DNA of 64,000 bases from Datisca glomerata. Its lineage: Eukaryota > Streptophyta > Magnoliopsida > Cucurbitales > Datiscaceae. Location of the stretch: positions 868,001-932,000 of the forward strand of contig QANY01002375.1 in assembly GCA_003255025.1 (NCBI GenBank). The letters run 5' to 3'. The notes below the pieces were generated by a model that saw nothing but the letters and a program-made list of their open reading frames with translations, searched no databases and was not told the origin of the DNA. Shown here one piece after another: positions 36,484 to 47,279 of this stretch (position 1 is the stretch's first letter; every line of letters starts with the position of its first letter). Position numbers and translations under genes: made by a program.

Positions 36484-36849
36484 GCAAGTAGAGTGGAGTT
36501 TACCGAGAATCCATCACTTACCTGTACTATTCTATTTTATAAAAGTAAAAATATTTTACATTCCTATTTTTGACTAAGAACAGTAAAAAGAATAAATAGT
36601 TACCTAATTAGTCGACAACTAGTACAATTATTACAGAATAAGACAAATCATAAAGAATACTCGATAATTGTTATCTTGGTCTTTGGGTATTCATGACTTC
36701 ATTCTTGGAGGTCATGATTATTGTTTTGAAAAGTCATTGTGATTATTGTTGTATAATGGAGAGTATCATTATTGCCATCATTTGATAATTACTATCTTGG
36801 ATGTTGTGCCTTGATTATTGATCGGAGAAATCACCACGGCTGTTGAATT

Positions 36850-38290
36850 ATGCTGGAAGCCATCATGATATCTGGATATTGTGCCTTGATTATTGATTAT
36901 TATGCCAATGGCATTTTGTCAAAGAAAAATTATTTTATTTATTCATTTTCACTGTTAATACTATCAAATGGGTCTTTTGTGAGTCTTGAAAAGAATCATA
37001 AGCCCATTGAGGAAGGATGTCACCTTGTGATTTATCCTTCACATGCTGAGGAAAAGTCTTGGATGAATGCCCTTTTTGATTTTTTATTTTAATTGGATGA
37101 TTTGGCTCTATTGATGATTCAGAGTCAGAATCAATATTGTCTTTAATTTGGATTTTCCCTTTTACATTAACTCCTACTTTAATTTGGATTTGGATTTGAT
37201 GGCCTTGGATTTTTCCTTTGGATAGGGTTTTGATTTGGGCATGGATTCTTCAGATGAACTGGATGATTTGGTTTGTGGGATTACTTTGATGGGTTCATTA
37301 ATTTTTAATGGAGCCATAGGAGAAGGATCGGTCAAATTTAACTGTGGATGGATATTTACAAATTCACTGTTTATGGAGGCAGAGATTTTTAGGGTATTGA
37401 CTTTATCCCACCATTTAACATAGTATTATCTGGTGAGAATTTCTTCTTCAATTGAATATTGCCAATTTAAAATCCATGTAATTTTGTATTTATTTATATA
37501 AAAAAGTAATTGTGGAAAAGAAACCTCAATTGGTGAGGGTTTGAACAATTTGAGAAATAAATAAAATTTTTGTTGAAGTTCAATTAAAAATAATTCTAAG
37601 ACAGATCCATGGATTTAATCACCATCTTAAAAATCATTTTGAAAAATTAACTTTGAAATTCTTATCAAAATTCAAAAACCAGGAATGGGCAAATTCACTA
37701 TTTTGATACAAGAAAATCATTTGTCAGACATCAATATAGTCAAAATAATTATATTATTTTTTATTCAAAAGGGTTTTTAGTCAAAATAGTTATATTATTT
37801 CACTTCTCCATGATGATGATTTTGAGAATGTAGCATGAATGATAAATGATCTTTTCTTTTGAACTATTTATTGGACTGATATTAACTGATTTTGTTTCTA
37901 AGAGAATATCTTTGTAGAAACTAAGATTTTTGTCCTTGTGACCAGGGACAAAGTGGGAATCTAGGAGGAAATGAGATTCACTATTTCAATTGGATTTTTC
38001 AAGTGAACAAACAAGGACTCAATAAGAAAGAGATTTTTGCTTGGATTCTTTTTAAAATATGGGGATGATTTTTTATATATTGTGATTGGTTGATTGACCA
38101 ATTCAAAAGGTTTGGAGACTGAGAATGGGTTAATTGGTTGACCAAGGCTGATTGGTTGTTGGGTCTGATGGACCCACGTATTGTCATTTGAGTTTGTCTA
38201 GGAGTAGAAGATTCCTCTTTAATTTGAGCTTTAATGGTAAATTGTGGAGTCAAAAACTCCCATTTGAGGCCTAGAGCCCATCTTGATGTC
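36850..38290 (-). pseudogene. Caulimovirid 3' region after RNase H (function unassigned)
   Basis: Follows RNase H on the minus strand and reaches the intergenic promoter region. A 84-residue open piece at 38253-37999 is rich in Gln, Asn and Ser, and further short open pieces follow. No domain recognised; it could be the polyprotein C-terminus or an extra viral frame. Confidence 0.4.
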
Positions 38291-39480
38291 CCTACAAAAA
38301 TTCACGAGTAATGAAGTCAAGAATTGAATTATTAACGACATGAATGAATTCAATATCAATATAAAAATACTAAGAATGGACTGCCATCGAGCAAAAATCT
38401 ATTTGGAAGTAATATTTTTAACATCTTTCTTTTTTTCAAAACATGCTTTGCAGATTTACAGTCAATTTTTAAGAGAAATTTTTGATTCAATAAGTCATCC
38501 TGAAATTTTTGTATACACAATACAACATATAAGATTTTTTTTAATTAAAACTGTAATATATTTTTTATCGAGTCCAGGTTCCAGATGTGAATCTAACAAT
38601 CTGTTCTGGAGAATCTGGAAGAATTTTTTGTAATAAGTTAAATCTATATCCAGTTTCAGAGGCATGTCTAAGCAATCTTAAAATATTTATTAGAGCGGAT
38701 GCCAAGACAAGAAAGTGTTTTAACATGAGTTTTAATATTCTTAATTTAATTGGTGTGGAAAGATGTCCAAGGAGGGAATTTATAAAAATCATATATGTAA
38801 TTTAAGGACCTTAGAAATCTTTGTAATTGGGTTTTGTCAATGATTTGATCTAGAAATTTGTAAGCGAATTGTATTACTCGATCAATTGGTTTAATTATGG
38901 AATGATGTATTTCAAATAATAGAAATCTGATTTTAGATTGAAACAATTTGATTTTACTTGCAGAGATAACTAGATCATTTTATTTTATTATCCTAACAAA
39001 TAATTCAAGGTGTTTCCAATGCTGTTTATTGATCTAGAAAAAAATGAGAACATCATCAATGTAAACAGTTAAAAAAAATCAGTAAATTGATTAAAAACTT
39101 CATTCATATATTTTGAGATCCACTTGGAGCATTTTTAAGACCAAATGACATTACATTTCACTCGTAATGACCAAATGAAGTTACAAATACAATTTTGTGC
39201 TTGTCATTTTCATTTATCCGGATTTGCCAGAACCTAGGCTTCATATCAAACTTAGAGAATATAACAGCACTTCTAAGTCTATTGATTAAGTCCATTTTAT
39301 TTGGTATTAAATATATCATCCATTCTAAAACATTGTTAAGGGGATTGTAATAAATAATCAAAGAACTCCTCGTTCAATTTCACTTTCCTTTTAGACATAA
39401 AAGGCTGTGTAAGACCAAGGAGATTTACTCATTCTAATAATATTTTTATTGAGAAGTTCAGTAAATTTCTTCTTACAAAA
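38290..39480 (-). pseudogene. Caulimovirid reverse transcriptase and RNase H remnants
   Basis: The RT shows FSKFDMKPRFWQIRI (39275) and the catalytic YIDD at 39052-39063, followed by the C-terminal block TQLQRFLRSLNYIYDFY (about 38830). RNase H is recognisable by PDSPEQIVRFTSGTW (38605) and a terminal DFITREF-like end near 38320. In the virus these copy pregenomic RNA into DNA. Stops and frameshifts break the frame several times; it cannot give a working enzyme as it stands. Confidence 0.85.
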
Positions 39481-39648
39481 CTCAAGCATTTTAGAATTCA
39501 TCTAAATTGGCCTTACCTTTGTTGGGATATTCTTTTCATCAAATCCCTTAATATAAGACAGATTGACAGTGTAGTGCTTCCTGTGCCCAAAAGCATTGAG
39601 AATGTCAGGACACAATTCTTTATAAATTATTTGTTCAAAGATTTTAAT

Positions 39649-40136
39649 TTATTTTTGAAGATCAGGATTTTGAAGTTGTTCTTCAATTCTTTTAAATTTT
39701 ATTTCATCTTGTAGAAAACATGATTGTTTTTCTTTACAAGAAATTAAATTTCTGGATTTAAAAACATAATTTTGTTTTAAAGTTTTCGATTTCTCATTGT
39801 GAGAAAAAGAAAGAAATTTGAATTTGACAAGTTTATCCATGAGATAAGTAATTATCCTATCATGCTCTGTTGTAAAAAGGATATAATAAAGAAATGAATG
39901 GTAAACCCGAATTATTTTGTCCGTTATATTTTTTACTAAGACAAATGATGTTTTAAAACATATATTTTCGTGGCAAATATGAAATTTGAGGATTTGATAA
40001 TTGATATGTATCCAAGTACCATTGGTAAGGGATAAATATTCTTTTGTCTTCTTGAAGTACTTGATAGGAATGAATCTTTCCTGCATACAATTCGAATCAA
40101 CTCCTGAATCAATAAGAGCCATTGTAGTGAAATCAA
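39649..40136 (-). pseudogene. Caulimovirid aspartic protease remnant
   Basis: A 157-residue open piece starting at 40122 begins MALIDSGVDSNC, giving the D-S-G active-site triad within the first ten residues; the retropepsin-like fold processes the viral polyprotein. It lies directly upstream of RT, as in caulimovirids. The piece continues past the protease without a stop until 39649. Confidence 0.8.
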
Positions 40137-40373
40137 AATCTTGAATTATTAATCATTATGTGCCATTTCTTAATTTTGTTGTGATTAAGGATTTGAATGA
40201 AGTTATCATCATCTTGATTGTTGACAATAGGTTCTTCAACATCATTATCAGAAATTGGGAATTTACTAGGTTCACATAATTCACTAGATTCATGATTTTT
40301 AATTAAATTCTCAATTTTATAAGATTTAATTATTTAATTATTTCTGTGTTTTGATTATGTTAATTCTTTAATT

Positions 40374-42522
40374 TCAATTTTGATATTCTTTATTTCTTTT
40401 TAAAGTTCTTGTAGAGTAACTTCTTTTTTCATTTCCTTTAATTTTGTTGAATTTTTTAAGCGTTTGTGAAAGGCTTGCAATATCATTATTAGACTTAGAA
40501 TTTTCTTTCTTCTGAATTACATTCCTAAGTCTTTCAAGGTATTCTGATTTTAATTCAGAATTTTTAATTTTACTAATTAAGTCTAACAAGCAATTTTCTT
40601 GTTCTTCACTTTTATTTAAAACATTAATATTTTCTAACAACAACTATCTCTGCACTCTATAGAGATGCTAGGAGAATCATGTTTAGAACTTGAAAAGCTT
40701 GATTTGTCAGATTCATGGGATTTAAATTCTCCTAAATCTTCTTTACTACTTCCATGGTAATCTATTGATTTGATGATTCTAACCAATTCTTGTTTATTTT
40801 CATCAATGATTTTTAATTAATTGATTTTATTTTTGACTTGACAAATATTGTAAAAATAACCATTGTGGCCACACTTAAAACACTTAATTTTACTTTTACC
40901 AATATATTTTTTATTAAATTTTCTTCTAGACTAGTTTTTATACTTAGAGAAGTATTTGTCAAAGTTTTATTTTTCTGTTTGTGATATTTTTTCGTATAAG
41001 GTTTGTAAATTCTTCTATGATTTAAATGAAAATCTTTTCTATTCTTTTGAGAATGAGCAATAGCGGGTAAACCATATTGCTCGTAGGAATTGCCTAATTC
41101 ATATTTGGCAGTTTTATTTTCTTTTTTAATTTGTTTGTTAATTTTCATGTATATGCACATTCTTAGACCTTCCTTTTATATTGTTGTGATAATTGTAGCG
41201 TAGGTGAAACTATTGTAGTCTATATTTCCTAAGTATCACTAAGGACTGTCCTAATTTTATGGGCAAACAAATTTGGCAAGCCATTGATGATTTTTTCTTT
41301 CCAAAAGACCGATTATATCATCCCTAGATATTACTCTGGATAAAAATATATTTTTGTACCATTCAAAATCACTTAGGGTTGGACACCTAAGATTGGTTAA
41401 TTGGTCATGGATACGCGAAGTAAATTTACTTGACGTTCCAATGAAATGTTCAATTATTGTGTCAAAAAGTTTTTATTGGCATCATACATTGTTTCCTGAT
41501 CCTCTCCAATAATTGAGGTTCATTCATCATCAATCTTTACTGCTGAAAGGATGGTATTATTGGATTCTTCAGTTAATTTTCCCGCCAGGAATGAAGCATT
41601 CCTGTGAATCTTGTGACTAAAAGTTTGATTATTTTATTGTGAGGCAAGTCGTGTGTAGTAATGTAACTATTGGCTACCATAGTCATCTGCTGTAATTTGT
41701 TGATGACTTCCTGTTCTGAAAACCCATCAATATTTCATTCATACAATTTTTCTGCAGAAACAGAAAATTGGTTAACAAAATAAGATTAAGTAATTTCGAT
41801 ATCTGGAAGAATAGGCTTTTTATGCCACTTCCTTTCTAATTTATTAACTTCTAAATTTTTAAACATTTCTTCAATATTGTAGATGTTTGAAGATTCATGA
41901 ATTGTGGATGATTCATAGGTGAATTCTGACCTATGACTTTCTGATTCAGAACTATTGTCTTGGTTAATAACCTTAACAGAAGAAGATAATTCAACAGATT
42001 TATTCTTCAAATTTTGAAGCATTTTATCAATCTTTTTATTGAGAGGAATGATATTCATATAAGTTTTATCTGAAAGATTTATTAGAGGAGTTTCTTTGAG
42101 AGATTCATTAGGTTTAGGTTTATGAAAATCATCAACCTTATTTTTAATTTTATCTAATTATTTTCTATTGTTATTAAACTTTGATTGGTGTAATTGAGTC
42201 GTTTAACTAACTTTTTATTAGGTTCTTCTTCTTTTGAAATTTTAAAAGGAGAATCAGTGGTTAAGGAACTTTTGTGATTAATTATAATTTTTCGAAGTGC
42301 TGGATGACTAACAGACATCACACTAGAATCTTACTTGACCCATTTAGTATTGGAAATTAATTTAATATTCTTTTCGTAAATGTCCTCAATATAATCAAGG
42401 AAAAATATATCAACTCTAAATTCTTGCATGAACGCCTTCCATTCAGGAAGCAAGATTTTTTTATCCATATTATATGTCTCTCTGAACCTATTGCGTCTAT
42501 TGAGATTGGCTGGGTCATTCAT
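40374..42522 (-). pseudogene. Caulimovirid coat protein region with altered zinc finger
   Basis: Open pieces at 42522-42331, 42058-41786, 41160-40813 and 40643-40374 are highly charged. The third has a Lys/His/Tyr-rich basic stretch directly before CFKCGHNGYFYNIC (about 40885-40845). This is the CX2CX4HX4C coat-protein finger with the His replaced by Tyr. Coat proteins of this family encapsidate the DNA genome. The acidic segment after the finger is normal for the family. Fragmented by stops. Confidence 0.75.
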
Positions 42523-42999
42523 GTTTTGGGTTAAACCTTCACAATAAGGCTTGTATTCTTGACTCAGGATTCCTAACTTTAAAACTAAAAGTAGAGGATT
42601 GAAAGGAGGTAAGGCTCCTTAAAAATCAGATTCAGTTGCTGATTTTTTTTCGTCAGATTGTTCAATTTTGTCAGATTGTTCAAATTTGTCAAATTGTTCA
42701 GTCTTATTGTCAAAGATTGGATGACTGACTTAAGAATTTATGGCTATTCCTTTAAGTCTTAAATTTTTTATTTTTAAATTTTTTAATTCTTGTTCTAATT
42801 TTTGAATCCTAAGGTCTTAATTATAATTAACAGATGATCCTGAAAAGAAATTCATAGGAGTGCTAGTTTGGCTAAACTAGTTTTAACAGTACCATCTGTG
42901 TATTACTGGATATAATCAACATCTTCAATTTGGCGTTGAATTGGAGTGAGTTGACTTTCATTGGTTAAAATTCAATTCGTAGGCAAAGTAATATCAGAC

Positions 43000-43716
43000 C
43001 ATCTAATGGTTTTAGAGATTCTAATATTAGAATTACTTTGACTAGATTGAATCAACAAGGTTTAAATTTTGGGACTCTTATTGATGGTTTAGAAATTCAT
43101 ATTAAGTTTGGTGACTTTGCAATGTATTCTAAAAATTAAAGCTAGGGGCTCGACACCTTCTAAGATTTAGTAATCACTAGTTTTGATATTTAAAATTAAA
43201 GATTTAAGAATATGGAGGTCTGTTAAACTAACAGATAAATTTGAAAAATAATCAAAATGGATTGGACTATTACAAAGTGAAGATTCAATTAATCCAAAAA
43301 TACTATCATTAAAAATTGTAAATCTTGTATCACGTAAGGCTAATAAGACAGATGTATTTAGGCCTCTCATTGTGAGTGGTTTAGCTCTAATCTAGACTAA
43401 ATCAAAGTGAAAGAAATTATATCATTTTTTAATGTGATGTTTAATTGCATTAGGGAAAGTAATTGATAAGTTTCATGCTCTTTCCCAAGAGCATATATTT
43501 TTTCAATTACTTTTATATATGCCGAGGCTTGAAGGAAGCAACATACTATGTTGATCTATAAATTTATTTACTAGGAATTTTGGGTATATTCCATACCCTA
43601 TGATCTACTCGATCATCTGCTTGGTATTCAAAATGTTCTTCATTAATTATGTCTGGTATAGTATTTATTGTAGACCTATTGCTATTAAAAGAATTACTTC
43701 TAAATAATCTACCCAT
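43000..43716 (-). pseudogene. Caulimovirid movement protein remnant (30K superfamily)
   Basis: The first ATG downstream of the primer site is at 43716 and opens a frame of about 50 codons ending in a stop. The conserved movement-protein core is in another frame at 43370-43167 (LNTSVLLALRDTRF and NSPIHFDYFSNLSVSLTD). In the virus the protein moves virions through plasmodesmata. Shifts between the start and the core show decay; the C-terminal limit is unclear. Confidence 0.7.
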
Positions 43717-44006
43717 TGCTCAAACTAACTAAATTATTCTTATGATTAATTATTTCATCATGTATTTTGATTATTAAACCTATTATGACTTCTACCATCT
43801 CATATAAAGTCGACTTTTGTCCCCTTTACATTTACAACTACCATACTCTCTGAATTTACGTATCTAAAAAGTCTTATTAGGGTGCCTGAAGTAAATCAAA
43901 TAAAAACTGATACGTCATATTCACAGATTAGATAATCAAATATTACAAAGAAATAATCAAGCATAAAAATAATCAACCACTTGGACAGAGACTGAGATTA
44001 AATAAA

Positions 44007-44170
44007 AGCAATTAAAAAATAATAAAAACAATAACCAACCATAGAGGCGGTGACGAACAATAATTATATAGATATTGAAGTATTAAATAGTAAAACACCC
44101 TACCAGATTTTGCTCTGATATCAAAAGAAGCGGAATTGTATATAATTTAAGTATAATTTAAGCATCATTA
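44007..44170 (-). repeat. Viral terminal repeat, upstream copy with primer site
   Basis: Contains the primer-site copy at 44112-44123 (TGATATCAGAGC, one mismatch). Direct repeat of 36066-36235 at a spacing of 7942 bp. Confidence 0.78.
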
Positions 44171-44175
44171 CGCTA

Positions 44176-44474
44176 CTCTTCACCTATCTTTCGTTTGACT
44201 TTTTAAAAACTCAGCTTCAAAACAAAAGCAGGCAAGTAAGCAACTTTCCTTAGATTGTATCGAGCTACGAGAACACTAAGGAAGGAGAGTTGAGAGGGAG
44301 ACTAATCCAAGCAAAAAACAATCATCTTAAGAAAAAGTCTTATCAAGCATATTCATTTTCTATATATATATATATACACATTATTTTTATACTAGCTTAT
44401 CTGGTGCATTGGGTGTATCTAGAGGATTGCGAATAAATTCGGTATTAGAATGGGTACTAGCACGTATAGCTTAA
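44176..44474. other. Junction segment between virus and Copia-4 gag start
   Basis: Probably decayed Copia-4 gag (a possible EFIRNPLDTPNAPDK on the minus strand), with a short AT microsatellite (44361-44381). The exact viral boundary is not resolved. Confidence 0.4.
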
Positions 44475-44720
44475 GACCATAGGCTCAGAAAATTGATAAG
44501 ATTTGAGACTCAGAATGTATAATTATTTCTATCAAGTCTAATGAAAGTAGTTGCCATATTATTGGGAATAATGTTAATAAAGCTGGTAGAAAGCTCAAAA
44601 GTTGAGTGATAGGAGGTGGTGATATGACAATTGAGATGGTGGTGCATCGGGTAATTGAGTAGAAGCTGAAGCAGTGGAAGAGGTATTTAGTGCGAGAGCT
44701 GAGGCATTTGTCAATGTCAT
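44475..44720 (-). pseudogene. Copia-4 gag N-terminus
   Basis: From ATG 44720 the minus strand reads a Ser/Thr/Ala-rich head (MTLTNASALALNTSS), and a frame further on NNMATTFIRLDRNNYTF, the conserved substrate-like gag start of Copia elements. It sits about 35 bp downstream of the primer site. The continuation of gag is 8 kb away, beyond the viral insertion. Confidence 0.7.
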
Positions 44721-44754
44721 TTAGAAAGAGGAAATACAGATTAGGAGCCGACTT

Positions 44755-44766
44755 GCTCCCATACCA
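44755..44766 (-). promoter_or_regulatory. Primer binding site of Copia-4
   Basis: TGGTATGGGAGC on the minus strand, two mismatches from the tRNA-Met site, directly after the LTR. Confidence 0.6.
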
Positions 44767-44767
44767 A

Positions 44768-45251
44768 GTTAAAGTTTGACAAAACTTCAACTTTGAAAAT
44801 TATGTATTGCTCACTTAATTGAATTAATGAAGAAAGAAAATGAATGCTCTTTAAAGAGCTTAGAAGAAGGGAAGTTAAAAAGTAAAATAATTACCTCATA
44901 AGTAATCTTTCCATTGTAAAAATAGTTAGGATATGGGTGCAAAAATGCTGATGAAAAATGTGAATTGCCAATCATTGGCTATTGAAATAAACTAATGATT
45001 GGCTACTGCTGGGAGCTAATAATGGGCTATAATTTATCACTTTTTGTAACAGATTGATGCTATTGTGAGGAGCAAATGATTAAGTGCAATATTGTTGCAC
45101 AATTGGCAACAGATCTTCCGTTGCTTGAATGGCCAATATCATGTTGTTTCGTGGTAGATGAATGTGTATTGATGTCACTGCTCAGTGGCTGCTTACTGTG
45201 CTGCTAAGATGAAGTGGAAGCTGATTTTGCGCTTTATTATAACATGGTTAA
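44768..45251 (-). repeat. Copia-4 5' LTR
   Basis: Minus orientation, starting TTAACCATGTTATAATAAAG. About 205 bp are shared with the 3' LTR; the rest has no clear partner in the window. Confidence 0.65.
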
Positions 45252-45373
45252 AGAGAGATAGAGAGAAAGAGAGTCATACCTCAGATCATGGGAAGTGGAA
45301 ACGATTTGCTTGAGAGAGGTGAGTTAAAGAAATGAGCTTACGACTATGTTTTTATCTGTTACAATTGGGGCAT

Positions 45374-45777
45374 GTTTATTTAGGGAGAAAAGAGAATTTC
45401 ATTCTTCATTTATTTTTCACTGAATCTCTCTCTGACACGTCTTCAAGAAAAAACCAATCAGAAGAAGGCATGTAGCTTGTTAAGGTGGCGATCCGAGAGA
45501 AACGATCAAGGTCGTTGATTTAATCGGGCAGTTTAGATTAGTTTGTTTGTCAATGTTGATAGACTAGATTCTATTAGAATATTCTGTTGATCTCACTTTT
45601 AGTGGAATTAGATAAGCTCAATCAGGTACTGTGTAATCATTCGAAAGCATATAAATAGAGTCTAATTGTTAACCAAAAATAATTCAAGATTCAATAAATC
45701 ATTTACTTTCATATTATTTTTTATTCTCTCACTCTATTTATTCCTTATTTTTTAGTGTAAGGAATTTTTTCTTTACA
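45374..45777 (+). repeat. Tat-1 5' LTR
   Basis: Starts TGTTTATTTAGGG after ATTGGGGCA and ends CTTTACA before TTTTGGTACTTTTATGA. TATA-like GCATATAAATAG is at 45648. The block ACACGTCTTCAAGAAAAAAC to GGTCGTTGAT matches 54791-54876. Confidence 0.7.
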
Positions 45778-45833
45778 TTTTGGTACTTTTATGATCCATA
45801 CCATTCTAGCTGGAATGCAGGGCATGGAAAACC

Positions 45834-47066
45834 AAAACAACGAAGCATTATGTAACGTGTGTCAACCTATGCAAGAACAGATTGAGCATTACAATGGGAC
45901 GTTGCAGAGACAAGAGCAGAGGCAAGTTAGAGAATTGTGGTGAGAGAACGGGAAAATGAGAATCTAGAAGATGGAGAACGGACCACAAGGCAACCAAATC
46001 TGGGTGCCAGTCAAAATATTTATCGTTGATGAGCCAAAAGTCAGTTCTCATGACTACGGTAAAGAAGCCATGGGAGAAAACGGACTAAAAGAGCTGATGA
46101 CATAGCGGGCAGTAGAGAAGATGCTGGAGAGGAAGATGTTGGAGATGAGGAAACTGGGTGTCATTGGTGTGGTGGATCTAGAAGCAGTGACACGATCCCT
46201 TTTGTGCCCAGAAGTTTTGGCGGCCCCTGTGCCAAAGAAGTTTGTTTCCCCTAAATTCAAGGCTATAAGGGGAAAATGGATTCCGTAGATCATTTACGCG
46301 GCTTCAGATAGGTAATGGCGCCGTATCAGCACAGAGATGGGTTAACGTGCAGGATGTTTCCAATGAGTGTGGATGGCAACGCATTAAAATGATATCATTT
46401 TCTACCCCCGTGTTCAATTGATAATTTTGCTAGAATGTCTTCTTTATTTTTAGAACAGTATTCTACCTACTAGATCATTATGGAGGACTTAAATACTTAT
46501 TGACAATCACAATAAAGAAGGGTGAATCTTTATGAGATTACACTAATCGTTTCAAGGACAAGATGATGAAAGTAGAAAATTGTGACGACCGTGTAGCAAG
46601 GCTAGCATTTAGACAAGGGTTGGACCTAGTTTGACAATTGTTTGAAGATTTGTCTAAAAATAAACCACTTACGATGGTGGAGACTTTCCACAAGGCTCAA
46701 ACGTGCATAACTCTGAAGGAAGAAAAAAAGGGCATGCATAAGTTGACAGAACAATAGAGTTTCGACCAATGCCATAATGGAGGAAGTTCGAGAACAGGAA
46801 AGCGTGGAGCTGGTAGAACGGAGAAAATGGATGAAAGGAGGAATGAGGTCGAAAAGAGACCAAGACCAGTTGGTTGGTTCCACCCGAGGGAGAAAGTTTA
46901 CATTCCTTTGACTATAACAGTCAACCAAATTCTGGAGACCATCAAGGACAGACCCTGGTTAAAGAGGTCGGCTTCGCTTACCAAGGAGCCAAATGAAATA
47001 GACAAAGACAAGTTATGTTCTTACCATAGAAACATTGACCACTACACCAATGTTTGTTACTAATTA
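45834..47066 (+). pseudogene. Tat-1 gag remnant
   Basis: Starts at ATG 45834 (MENQNNEALCNVCQ), and continues through stops to conserved gag sequence: FRQGLDLV, QLFEDLSKNKPLTMVETFHK (46633-46692), and the region FHPREKVYIPLTITVNQILE (46880). The C-terminal zinc-binding motif reads CSYHRNIDHYTNVCYQ-like (CX2HX4HX4C, near 47020), close to the CX2H type seen in Tat gag proteins. Confidence 0.82.
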
Positions 47067-47279
47067 AAAGACTATATTGAAAACTGGTGCATGTGGGTTA
47101 TTTAAAAGATTTTGTTGTCAGAAGAGATCAACCCCGAAAGGATGGAAACAAAGAATACCCCAAAGAGAAGGAACCTCTAAGGATCTAGATACGATCATCG
47201 CTCTAACAGAATTTGAAGGCACCTTGAGGAAAGAAAGGAATATCTACTGTAAAAAATAATTCTCGAGGTGAACGACGGG

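Larger units (their letters stand above)
36060..44175 (-). mobile_element. Endogenous caulimovirid (pararetrovirus), near full-length with terminal redundancy
   Basis: On the minus strand, the domains lie in viral order: movement protein (from 43716), coat protein with a zinc-finger remnant (42522-40813), aspartic protease (40136-39649), RT (39480-38740), RNase H (38700-38290), an unidentified region, and an intergenic promoter (TATA near 36480). The primer-site region occurs at both ends: 36066-36235 and 44007-44170 are about 78% alike by eye and are 7942 bp apart, close to a caulimovirid genome length. No integrase is present, as expected. The order and tRNA-Met priming fit petuvirus/florendovirus-type sequences. 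All frames contain stops. It lies within Copia-4 gag. Confidence 0.83.
32446..45251 (-). mobile_element. Copia-4, minus-strand retrotransposon split by an integrated caulimovirid
   Basis: On the minus strand: 5' LTR (45251 to about 44768), primer site (44766-44755), gag start (44720), then a roughly 8.1-kb viral insertion, gag continuation (about 36050), pol, purine tract (TTCAGGGGG at 32655-32663) and 3' LTR start (32650). The LTRs share about 205 bp (32446-32650 against 45050-45251) with landmarks GAACCATGT and TTGCTCCTCACA. Coding sequence is decayed. Confidence 0.75.

Noticed and set aside
36060..44175. Target-site duplication around the virus
   Set aside because: None visible; caulimovirids have no integrase, so none is required, and the boundaries are only approximate.
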